Of a DNA stretch of 6,748 bases, positions 1 to 6,401 are shown one piece after another. Under the pieces are notes generated by a model that saw nothing but the letters and a program-made list of their open reading frames with translations, had not been told where the DNA came from and did no database searches. Source of the stretch: an uncultured Anaerolineae bacterium (GTDB lineage Bacteria; Chloroflexota; Anaerolineae; Anaerolineales; UBA4823); assembly GCA_937129505.1 (NCBI GenBank), contig CAKZNJ010000049.1:1-6748 (forward strand), given 5' to 3'. Both the position numbers and the translations under genes were made by a program. Within the stretch, counting starts at the first letter, position 1. Every line of letters starts with the position of its first letter.

Positions 1-1001
1 AGGTCGAACAAGCGATGACGCCTCGGGAGCGGTTGGTTGTAGCCTCTGCGGATGAACCCCTGTCCATTTCACGCCAAAAGCTTTATGAGCATCGCATCGA
101 AAAGCTCCCTATTGTGGACACGCAAGATCGGGTAGTAGGGTTGGTGACCGCTCAGGATATCATTAAAATCCAAGAGCACCCTCAGGCAACAAAAGATGCC
201 AAAGGTCGCTTGCGAGTTGGCGCAGCCGTCGGGGCAAATCCGACCGATCTCGAACGCGCTCGTGCCTGCGTCGCCGCCGAAGCGGATGTATTGGTCGTCG
301 ATGTCGCCCACGGGCACTTAGAAATTGTCATTCGCATGGTGCAAAGGTTGAAGCAGGAAATCCCCAACATCCCGATCATCGCCGGCAATGTCGCCACAGC
401 AGAAGGGGTACATGACCTGAATATGGCTGGGGCAGACGCGGTCAAAGTAGGCGTTGGCTCGGGTTCTATTTGCATTACTCGCCTAGTGACAGGCTTTGGT
501 GTCCCACAGTTGACCGCCATTGCTGATTGTGCCGAGGCTGGCATCGAACTGGGTGTGCCGATTATCGCTGATGGTGGCATTCGCAATTCTGGAGACATCA
601 CCAAAGCCCTCGCCGCTGGGGCGAGTACGGTCATGTTGGGCAGTTTGCTCAGCGGGACGCAAGAGAGCCCTGGCGCAACGATTTTCCGCAACGGCCAAAA
701 TTATAAGGTTGTGCGCGGCATGGCTTCCCTAACGGCTAACATTGCCCGTCGGAAAATTGACCGTCAAGGTGAGGTAGATTGGGAAGAGTGGAGCGACGTT
801 GTCCCCGAAGGGGTCGAAGCAGTTGTCCCTTATCGAGGCGCATTGAGTGAGGTACTCCATCAGCTATTGGGTGGTCTACGCTCCGGCATGAGTTACTGCG
901 GGGCAACCAACCTATCTGAATTATGTGAGAAAGCGGAGTTCATTCGCATCACTCGCTCCTCTCAAATCGAATCAGGTGTTCACGATGTCACCGTTTTGTG
1001 A
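1..1001 (+). CDS. guaB: IMP dehydrogenase family protein, 5'-partial (second CBS domain plus most of the catalytic barrel)
   Basis: Likely oxidises IMP to XMP with NAD+, the committed step of guanine nucleotide synthesis, in the cytoplasm. The reading frame is open from the left edge (first full codon at 3), so the ATG at 15 is probably internal: the text before it already reads as the start of the second CBS domain (VEQAMTP). That domain runs to about codon 60 after position 15 (EKLPIVD, GLVTAQDI) and is followed by the GRLRVGAAVG barrel strand, the DVAHGH nicotinamide-site segment, AGNVATAEG, the catalytic loop GSGSICITR with Cys at 471-473, the phosphate-site IIADGGIR, and GGLRSGMSYCGA. 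About 333 residues are visible against roughly 490 for the family; the first CBS domain and the barrel start lie outside. Oddities: the flap reads GMAS rather than GMGS and lacks the usual Arg-Tyr pair (Asp-Arg-Gln at 759-767), and the protein ends at HDVTVL without the usual ESPNY-type tail. A GMP-reductase-like (GuaB1) role is the main alternative. Family assignment is secure; exact reaction less so. Confidence 0.9.
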   Translation, partial: VEQAMTPRERLVVASADEPLSISRQKLYEHRIEKLPIVDTQDRVVGLVTAQDIIKIQEHPQATKDAKGRLRVGAAVGANPTDLERARACVAAEADVLVVDVAHGHLEIVIRMVQRLKQEIPNIPIIAGNVATAEGVHDLNMAGADAVKVGVGSGSICITRLVTGFGVPQLTAIADCAEAGIELGVPIIADGGIRNSGDITKALAAGASTVMLGSLLSGTQESPGATIFRNGQNYKVVRGMASLTANIARRKIDRQGEVDWEEWSDVVPEGVEAVVPYRGALSEVLHQLLGGLRSGMSYCGATNLSELCEKAEFIRITRSSQIESGVHDVTVL

Positions 1002-1007
1002 GAAGGA
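1002..1007 (+). promoter_or_regulatory. Ribosome binding site of alr
   Basis: GAAGGA lies 6 nt before the ATG at 1014, inside the 12-nt gap after the guaB stop codon. It supports this start, and the short gap supports co-transcription with guaB. Confidence 0.7.
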
Positions 1008-1013
1008 AAAAGC

Positions 1014-2135
1014 ATGGCAACCGCGACGCGCCCCTACGCTACCTGGGTTGAAGTGGATTTACAAGCCATTCGCAAGAATGTCCGCTGGGTGACGCAGCAC
1101 TGCGGTGTTGCTGTCATGGCAATTGTTAAGGCGGATGGATATGGACATGGAAGTGTTCAGGTTGCAAAAGCAGCGATCCAAGGAGGCGCAAGCTGTTTAG
1201 GGGTCGCCCGTCTAGAAGAAGCCCTCGAGTTACGTCAAGCCGGTTTCCAAACCCCCATTTTATTGCTCGGTTATCTGTCTAACAAACAGATTGACCACGC
1301 CATTCAAGCCGATTTATCGCTGACGGTGTGGACGGCTCAACAAATCCTTGAGATCGACACGCACGCCAGCCGACTTGGCCGTAAGGTTCGTGTTCATCTA
1401 AAGGTAGACAGTGGAATGGGACGAATTGGAATCCCCCCAACGGACGCCAAAGCATTTGCCCAGAAACTTTCGCAAGCAAAAAACTTAATCTGGGAAGGGG
1501 TTTATACCCATTTTGCCCGGGCTGATGAAACCGATCCCACACCGACTGACCGCCAGCTTGAACGTTTTGGCGAGGCAATTGACACCATGCGCCCCTACTT
1601 TCCCCCACTTCTGCGCATCCATGCCGCAAACTCGGCTGCGATCATCACCCGCCGCGATGCATTCTTCGATATGGTGCGTTTAGGAATCGCCATGTATGGC
1701 TTGCATCCATCAGCAACCTGCCAACTGCCATCCGCCTTCCAACCCGCTCTGAGCTGGAAAACCATCCTCAGTTATGTTAAGAACGTGCCGCCAGGAGAAG
1801 GCATCAGCTATGGGCACATCTACACCACGCAAACAACCGAACGGATTGGCACATTGCCCATCGGCTATGCAGATGGCTTTCGGCGGTGGCAGGGCAACGT
1901 TGCCCTAGTGCATGGCAAAAAAGTCCCAATCGTTGGTCGAGTCTGCATGGATCAATGCATGGTGCGCCTAGACGAAGTGCCCGAAGCGGAAATTGGCGAC
2001 GAAGTTGTCCTCATCGGAAAGCAAGGAGAACAGCAGATAACAGCCGAAGAAGTAGCAAACACATGGGGCACAATTAACTATGAGGTTGTGTGTGGAATCG
2101 GGAAACGCGTCCCCCGCATTTACCTTAACACCTGA
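1014..2135 (+). CDS. alr: Alanine racemase (PLP-dependent, fold type III)
   Basis: Interconverts L- and D-alanine in the cytoplasm, providing D-Ala for peptidoglycan. The 373-residue product is full length for the family. The N-terminal barrel carries the PLP lysine in AIVKADGYGHG (Lys39). LKVDSGMGRIG follows, with Lys130 and Arg137 matching the structural Lys129/Arg136 of the Geobacillus enzyme, then RLGIAMYG with the arginine that contacts the pyridine nitrogen. The C-terminal beta domain holds the second catalytic base Tyr266 in GISYGH, then GYADGF, GRVCMDQ (substrate-side segment) and NYEVVCGIGKRVPR. All key residues are present, so it should be active. The ATG at 1014 is chosen for its ribosome binding site and because the protein begins with the expected WVEVDLQAI strand. 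It lies 12 nt after guaB on the same strand, so the two probably share a transcript; its 3' end converges on the methyltransferase gene. The family also contains broader-specificity amino-acid racemases, but alanine is by far the likeliest substrate. Confidence 0.96.
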   Translation: MATATRPYATWVEVDLQAIRKNVRWVTQHCGVAVMAIVKADGYGHGSVQVAKAAIQGGASCLGVARLEEALELRQAGFQTPILLLGYLSNKQIDHAIQADLSLTVWTAQQILEIDTHASRLGRKVRVHLKVDSGMGRIGIPPTDAKAFAQKLSQAKNLIWEGVYTHFARADETDPTPTDRQLERFGEAIDTMRPYFPPLLRIHAANSAAIITRRDAFFDMVRLGIAMYGLHPSATCQLPSAFQPALSWKTILSYVKNVPPGEGISYGHIYTTQTTERIGTLPIGYADGFRRWQGNVALVHGKKVPIVGRVCMDQCMVRLDEVPEAEIGDEVVLIGKQGEQQITAEEVANTWGTINYEVVCGIGKRVPRIYLNT

Positions 2136-2160
2136 AGGTTCAACCCATTCGACCATTTGT

Positions 2161-2204
2161 TTGGTTTACATAGGAGCTTAGCTTAAAGTGACTTCTCAAA
2201 CCAA
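2161..2204. repeat. Inverted repeat in the convergent alr / methyltransferase junction
   Basis: TTGGTTT (2161-2167) and AAACCAA (2198-2204) form a perfect 7-bp inverted repeat around a 30-nt centre in the 97-nt gap between two convergent genes. Position suggests a shared transcription end, but the stem is A/T-rich, the loop long, and no T-run follows on either strand, so I do not call it an intrinsic terminator. Nothing else recognisable is in this gap. Confidence 0.3.
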
Positions 2205-2232
2205 CACGATGAGGAACACTTTTCCCCCTCGA

Positions 2233-3102
2233 TTAGGATAGATACTCAGGGAGCACCGCTTGCGGATCAAAACCCACCCATCGAATTGACTCGATCCCTT
2301 TAAATCGTTTCGCCATGACCCGCAACGCGTCGGGGTTGTTATCAATCAAAATAAATCGTCTGCCCCACTTATAGGCAGCTTCTCCAGTTGTGCCACTGCC
2401 GGCAAAAAAATCCAAGACGACGCCGCCCGAAGGGCTCGAGGCACGGACAATACGCTCCAAAATACCGAGCGGCTTTTGAGTGGGGTAACCTGTCTTTTCA
2501 CGAGCATTGGTCGGGACAATGGTGTGCCACCAGGTATCTGTGGGTGTCTTGCCTCGTTGGGCTTTCTGCGGCCCCACCAGCCCCGGTGCCATGTAAGGAA
2601 TCCTCTCGATATCCTCATAATTGAACAAGTACTTTTTGGGGTTTTTTACATACAATAGGATATTGTCATGTTTTGGAGGCCACTTTCTTTTCGTACGCCC
2701 TCCAAAATCATACGCCCAGACAATTTCATTCAGGAAACACTGCCTTCCGAAAATCGAATCCAACAGAATTTTACAATAATGTACCTCTCGGTAGTCAATA
2801 TGAAAATACAGCGAACCATGCTCCGCTAGCAAACGATGAGCCTCCCGCAGACGGGGTGCCAAAAAATCCAGAAAATCATCGAACCAATCCAAATAAGCCT
2901 TTGTCCCTATCGGGATCGTCTGGTATCGCGCCCCCTGAAAACCAACACGATCTCCATTTTCCGCCCGTACCGTCCGAATTTGAGTACGCAGTTGCACTTT
3001 TCTGGTGTTAAAAGGAGGATCAATATAGATCAGATCGACCGATTCCGAAGCTAACTCTTTCAAGATAGGCAAGTTATCGCCAAAGTAAATCACATTCTCC
3101 AT
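2233..3102 (-). CDS. Beta-class site-specific DNA methyltransferase (N6-adenine or N4-cytosine), solitary
   Basis: Transfers a methyl group from S-adenosylmethionine to an exocyclic amino group in a DNA target site. Residues are numbered from the ATG (289 aa). The N-terminus has the typical GDNLPIL lead-in. Catalytic motif IV, DPPF, is at 28-31 (YIDPPFNT). Further on come HIDYREVHYCK and DNILLYVKN, a short variable stretch at about 145-200 that probably holds target recognition, then GYPTQKPLGILERI, and the SAM-binding motif I FAGSG at 233-237 (LDFFAGSGTTG). Catalytic motif before SAM motif defines the beta class, shared by type III Mod subunits and CcrM-like enzymes. It is complete but compact for that class. 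No restriction enzyme or Res subunit is adjacent: alr lies downstream (convergent) and the importer ATPase gene 65 nt upstream on the same strand. An in-frame TTG at 3105 directly precedes the ATG; neither has a ribosome binding site, and ATG is preferred. Base modified and recognition site cannot be read from the sequence. Confidence 0.9.
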   Translation of the reverse strand: MENVIYFGDNLPILKELASESVDLIYIDPPFNTRKVQLRTQIRTVRAENGDRVGFQGARYQTIPIGTKAYLDWFDDFLDFLAPRLREAHRLLAEHGSLYFHIDYREVHYCKILLDSIFGRQCFLNEIVWAYDFGGRTKRKWPPKHDNILLYVKNPKKYLFNYEDIERIPYMAPGLVGPQKAQRGKTPTDTWWHTIVPTNAREKTGYPTQKPLGILERIVRASSPSGGVVLDFFAGSGTTGEAAYKWGRRFILIDNNPDALRVMAKRFKGIESIRWVGFDPQAVLPEYLS

Positions 3103-3110
3103 CAAGGGAG

Positions 3111-3116
3111 ATTATA
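3111..3116 (-). promoter_or_regulatory. Perfect -10 box (TATAAT) of the methyltransferase gene, likely giving a leaderless mRNA
   Basis: On the minus strand TATAAT sits 8 nt before the ATG at 3102, so transcription would be expected to begin at about 3102-3105, on or next to the start codon. The bases between are pyrimidine-rich (CTCCCTTG) with no Shine-Dalgarno. No good -35 hexamer is seen at 16-18 nt spacing (best roughly AATTCA) and there is no TGN extension, so promoter strength is uncertain. The box lies in the short gap after the importer operon, which shows no terminator, so read-through is also possible. Confidence 0.5.
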
Positions 3117-3167
3117 ACCGTTCGAGATTAATTTGAATTGCTTTCCTCTATCCACCTTTCGACAGAG

Positions 3168-4187
3168 CTAACCTATAAATCCCTTCAATTGCAGCGATTC
3201 GGCAAAATGGCAAGCAACAAAATGATTAGGGGAGATTTCTCTCCATTCTGGACGTGATTCGGCACACAACGCCTGAGCATACTGACAGCGAGGATGGAAT
3301 GCGCATCCCGAAGGAGGGTCAATTGGGCTAGGAATTTCACCACTAAGCTTGATCGGCCGCATCTTGACCTTCGGATCTGCCTCTGGAATCGAAGACATTA
3401 AAGCTTCAGTGTAAGGGTGCAAAGGATGCTGAAATAATTCTTGAGTTGCTGCCAGCTCAACCAGATTACCCAAATACATCACCCCCACCCGATTACAGAT
3501 ATGTTCTACAACACTGAGGTCATGCGCAATAAAAAGATATGTTAATCCGAATTCGGCTTGCAAATCTTTCAATAAATTCAGGATTTGGGCTTGGATAGAG
3601 ACATCAAGCGCCGAAACAGGCTCATCACAGACAATGAATGATGGTCTAAGGACTAAAGCTCGAGCGATACCAATTCGCTGCCGTTGCCCTCCACTAAAGG
3701 CATGAGGATAACGGCGCAAATGTTCAATACTCAATTGACAACGCTTTGCCGTCTCGATGACTCGTTGGGATACTTCTTCTCCTTTTGCTGATTTGGTGGC
3801 GACCAAGGGTTCTGCAATGATATCGCGCACGGTCATCCGGGGATTGAGCGACGAATAAGGGTCTTGAAAGATCATTTGGGCATGTTTTCGGAATTCCCAC
3901 AGCTCCTTTTTGGGTAAGGTTGTGATATTCATTGTCCCCACATCGGGTAGGTGGTAAAGAATCTCCCCGGCGGTAGGCGCATAGCCTCTCAAAAGCAACC
4001 TTCCCGTCGTTGTCTTTCCCGATCCACTTTCTCCAACTAATCCTAATGTCTCACCGCGAAATACTGTAAACGAGAGATCATCCACTGCCCGGACGAATTT
4101 CTTAGTAAACCCAAAGGTTCCTCGTCGTACCGGGAAAAATTTTCTCAAGTTTTTGACTTCCACTAAAACTGGCTGCTCCTTCTGCAT
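3168..4187 (-). CDS. Peptide-type ABC importer, ATP-binding subunit F (OppF/DppF family)
   Basis: One of two different ATPases that power a di/oligopeptide-type importer at the cytoplasmic face of the membrane. Using the ATG at 4187 (339 aa) the motifs are: Walker A GESGSGKT at 52-59, Q-loop FQDP at 107-110, signature FSGGQ at 164-168, Walker B ending in CDEP with catalytic Glu189, and switch His222 in AHD. The C-terminal oligopeptide-transporter extension has GCAFHPRC and four cysteines (295, 301, 308, 326), the pattern linked to a [4Fe-4S] cluster in DppD/DppF-type subunits. The frame stays open to a TTG at 4235, but that would overlap the upstream gene by 22 nt; the ATG has GGGAG 7 nt upstream and gives the usual family length. 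It is the last gene of the B-C-D-F set, 26 nt after subunit D. Substrate (peptide, nickel, sugar) cannot be decided from an ATPase. Confidence 0.95.
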   Translation of the reverse strand: MQKEQPVLVEVKNLRKFFPVRRGTFGFTKKFVRAVDDLSFTVFRGETLGLVGESGSGKTTTGRLLLRGYAPTAGEILYHLPDVGTMNITTLPKKELWEFRKHAQMIFQDPYSSLNPRMTVRDIIAEPLVATKSAKGEEVSQRVIETAKRCQLSIEHLRRYPHAFSGGQRQRIGIARALVLRPSFIVCDEPVSALDVSIQAQILNLLKDLQAEFGLTYLFIAHDLSVVEHICNRVGVMYLGNLVELAATQELFQHPLHPYTEALMSSIPEADPKVKMRPIKLSGEIPSPIDPPSGCAFHPRCQYAQALCAESRPEWREISPNHFVACHFAESLQLKGFIG

Positions 4188-4194
4188 CGAGCTA

Positions 4195-4199
4195 CTCCC
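4195..4199 (-). promoter_or_regulatory. Ribosome binding site of ATPase subunit F
   Basis: GGGAG on the minus strand, 7 nt before the ATG at 4187. It decides this start over the in-frame TTG at 4235. Confidence 0.65.
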
Positions 4200-4213
4200 A
4201 TAAGCGTATTTGT

Positions 4214-5236
4214 TCAATCGGAATAAAGGTGACAACTGGCTAGATGACCATTGCCGAAGTCCACCTTGGGAGGAACCTGGGCTTCACAGATTCCCTGAAT
4301 GATGCGGCTACAACGAGGGTGAAAGGGACAACCTTTTACTCTTTCAAAAGGACTGGGAATATTGCCCTCAATTGCAACCAGACGATCCTTCTTTTGACCC
4401 GTTATTTTTGGAATCGCATTCAATAAATCTATCGTATAGGGGTGCTTGGGATCATGGAAAATGTCCATCACACTTCCATGCTCAACGACTTTACCAAGGT
4501 ACATTATCGAAACCTCGTCGGCAATTTGCGCAATTACCCCTAGGTTATGAGTGATGAACATAATACTTGAGCCAAAATCTAGACGCAAATTTTGCATCAA
4601 ATCCAACATTTGGGCTTGAATGGTTACATCCAACGAAGTTGTCGGTTCATCCGCTATGAGTAAGGATGGGTTGCAGATCAGTGCCATGGCGATCATCGCT
4701 CGCTGGCGCATGCCTCCAGAGAATTCATGGGGATATTGGTGAACCCTAGTCGAAGCGTTCGGTATCCCCACCCTTTCCAGCATCTCGATCGTCAACCGAA
4801 GGGCTTCTTTTCGTGATACATCCCGATGCATTAACAATGCCTCACTAATCTGGTCTCCAAGGGTATGATAAGCAGAAAACGATGTCATCGGCTCTTGGAA
4901 AACCATCGAAATTTCCCCCCAGCGGATTTGACGCATCAGATCGCTGGCAGGGTCTATTTGAGCTAAGTTGATCACCTGCTCACTACCATCAGCAGTCCCA
5001 TACTTTGTTCGCAGCCAGATTTCCCCCTCCTCAATCTTGCCGGGGTCGGGGATAATGCGCAAAATACTGCGAGCGGTAATACTCTTCCCGCAACCGCTTT
5101 CACCAACCACTCCTAAAACTCTTCCCCGTTTGATGCTCAGGTTGACTCCATCCAATGCCTGGACTGTACCTTCATCAAGAGGAAAGACCACCTTTAAGTT
5201 TTGGATTCGAATCAGTTCATCAGGGTTTAGCTGCAT
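4214..5236 (-). CDS. Peptide-type ABC importer, ATP-binding subunit D (OppD/DppD family)
   Basis: Partner ATPase of subunit F; the two form the heterodimeric motor under the B and C permeases. The product is 340 aa from the ATG at 5236. Motifs: Walker A GESGCGKS at 45-52, Q-loop FQEP at 113-116, signature FSGGM at 172-176 followed by RQRAMIAMA, Walker B LLIADEP with Glu197, D-loop SLDV, and switch His230. The FSGGMRQR signature is typical of the D rather than the F subunit. The C-terminal extension has GCPFHPRC and four cysteines (303, 309, 317, 335), as in the F subunit. An upstream in-frame extension to 5431 is open, but it lies over the 3' end of permease C and looks nothing like an ATPase N-terminus. 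The ATG at 5236 has a ribosome binding site and starts just before the first beta strand. It begins 10 nt after the permease C stop codon, which favours translational coupling. Confidence 0.95.
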   Translation of the reverse strand: MQLNPDELIRIQNLKVVFPLDEGTVQALDGVNLSIKRGRVLGVVGESGCGKSITARSILRIIPDPGKIEEGEIWLRTKYGTADGSEQVINLAQIDPASDLMRQIRWGEISMVFQEPMTSFSAYHTLGDQISEALLMHRDVSRKEALRLTIEMLERVGIPNASTRVHQYPHEFSGGMRQRAMIAMALICNPSLLIADEPTTSLDVTIQAQMLDLMQNLRLDFGSSIMFITHNLGVIAQIADEVSIMYLGKVVEHGSVMDIFHDPKHPYTIDLLNAIPKITGQKKDRLVAIEGNIPSPFERVKGCPFHPRCSRIIQGICEAQVPPKVDFGNGHLASCHLYSD

Positions 5237-5241
5237 CGTCA

Positions 5242-5248
5242 ACCTCTC
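5242..5248 (-). promoter_or_regulatory. Ribosome binding site of ATPase subunit D
   Basis: GAGAGGT on the minus strand, core AGAGG 6 nt before the ATG at 5236 and overlapping the permease C stop codon (5247-5249). It supports the short start and coupling of the two genes. Confidence 0.65.
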
Positions 5249-6401
5249 AATGAGAATAGGGATCGGCCGCATCCCGCATTCCATCCCCAACCAAGCTGAA
5301 GGCAAGGACACTAATGACAACAAAGACTGCCGGGATAAACAACCAAGGATGTTGTTCAATCGCTTTGACATTCTGGGAAGCCTGTAATAGAACCCCCCAA
5401 GAGACAACCGGCTCTCGAAGACCCAATCCAATAAAGCTCAAGGTCGTCTCGCCGAGGATCATCGCCGGAAAAGACACGGTTAAATCTACGATGATATAAC
5501 TTAAAAATGCGGGCAGCATGTGTCGCCAGATGATTCGCACGTCACTGCTGCCGGCAATCCTCGCCGCAAAAACGAAATCTTCTTCCCGCATTGAAATCAA
5601 TTTTCCCCGCACCCGCCGCGCCAATGTCGTCCAGGTTATGAAGCCCAAAATAATCGTCACAGTAAAGTAAACCCTCAAGGGAGACCATTCTTTGGGCAGG
5701 GCTGCTGCGAGGGACATCCACAATGGAAGCGTCGGGATGGAACGAATAAACTCGATCAAACGTTGGATGACATTATCGAGAAAGCCCCCGAAGTAACCAG
5801 ATAGGCCGCCCATTAATAATCCTACTACAAAGGAAATGACGACTCCGATTAAACCAATCGAGAGAGAGGTACGGGTTCCATAGAGGGTGCGGCTGAACAC
5901 ATCCCGTCCCAAATTATCCGTGCCAAAAAGATGAATAAATCCATCTTCAACAACAAAAAGGTGAATATCCGTTCGGATGATGCCCCACAGTTTGTAAGGC
6001 TCTCCCCTCCCAAACAATTTGATTTTACAGATTACATCCCGGTCCTCAGTGGGAACAAGCTGCATTGTTTCTCTATCAAATGAGGTTTCTACGCCGTACA
6101 CGAATAATCCTTGAAACTCACCCTCGTCATCGAAGAGATAAATTTTCTGGGGTTTTCCAAAGATATAGTTCGAATTGCGGAATTGAGGTCCATAAGGTGC
6201 AAGAAATTCGCAGAAAACCATAATGAGAAGAAAGAAAGCTAATACCACCGACCCAACGATTGCCATGCGATGGCGTCGAAACTTCCACCACATAAGCTGG
6301 AATTGTGTGGCGGTATAGTAGGTTTCTTTGGTGGTGTCGATCTCCCCCCCTTCTCTGCTATTGCGGAGAGACTTGAGGAAAGACAGATTCCCCCCTTTCA
6401 T
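5247..6401 (-). CDS. Peptide-type ABC importer, permease subunit C (OppC/DppC family) with enlarged extracytoplasmic domain
   Basis: Integral membrane subunit that forms the transport channel with permease B. Of 384 aa, residues 1-45 are a polar cytoplasmic tail ending in the basic KFRRHR, and about 46-68 is the first membrane helix. The classical fold starts at HLFGTDNLGRDVFSR (157-171), a hallmark of C-type permeases, with further hydrophobic segments near 180-200, 213-235, 245-262, 298-318 and 353-373. The EAA loop that docks on the ATPase is at about 274-297 (FAARIAGSSDVRIIWRHMLP). The ending GDGMRDAADPYS is the usual OppC/DppC terminus. The family is usually near 300 aa; the excess is an insertion at about 71-156 between helix 1 and the GTDNLGRD segment, expected outside the membrane. 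Start choice is firm: the ATG overlaps the permease B stop as ATGA and has a strong ribosome binding site. Family certain; substrate unknown. Confidence 0.95.
   Translation of the reverse strand: MKGGNLSFLKSLRNSREGGEIDTTKETYYTATQFQLMWWKFRRHRMAIVGSVVLAFFLLIMVFCEFLAPYGPQFRNSNYIFGKPQKIYLFDDEGEFQGLFVYGVETSFDRETMQLVPTEDRDVICKIKLFGRGEPYKLWGIIRTDIHLFVVEDGFIHLFGTDNLGRDVFSRTLYGTRTSLSIGLIGVVISFVVGLLMGGLSGYFGGFLDNVIQRLIEFIRSIPTLPLWMSLAAALPKEWSPLRVYFTVTIILGFITWTTLARRVRGKLISMREEDFVFAARIAGSSDVRIIWRHMLPAFLSYIIVDLTVSFPAMILGETTLSFIGLGLREPVVSWGVLLQASQNVKAIEQHPWLFIPAVFVVISVLAFSLVGDGMRDAADPYSH

Noticed and set aside
182..691. 169-codon open frame on the minus strand inside guaB (also smaller ones at 69-317 and 483-698)
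   Set aside because: It lies wholly antisense to strongly conserved IMP dehydrogenase codons, and its translation is low-complexity (Ala, Pro, Thr, Arg) with no recognisable motif. A shadow frame.
2175..2185. Tandem AGCTTAGCTTA in the convergent gap
   Set aside because: Only two 5-nt units; too short to be meaningful.
2198..2951. 13-nt direct repeat AAACCAACACGAT at 2198-2210 and 2939-2951
   Set aside because: One copy is in the convergent gap and the other inside methyltransferase coding sequence. A single 13-mer match in 6.7 kb is not far from chance, and no insertion boundary or mobile gene goes with it.
2673..3011. 112-codon plus-strand frame opposite the methyltransferase gene
   Set aside because: Antisense to conserved methyltransferase sequence; no ribosome binding site or family motif seen. 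Also considered as an antitoxin or restriction partner and found no support.
4188..4235. TTG-initiated 16-codon extension of ATPase subunit F
   Set aside because: It would overlap the subunit D stop, while the ATG at 4187 has GGGAG at 7-nt spacing and gives the normal family length.
4968..5387. 139-codon plus-strand frame opposite the D/C gene junction
   Set aside because: Antisense to the Walker A region of subunit D and the end of permease C; no independent sign of coding.
5237..5431. 65-codon N-terminal extension of ATPase subunit D
   Set aside because: It overlaps the 3' end of permease C in another frame, has no ABC-ATPase character, and the ATG at 5236 has its own ribosome binding site.
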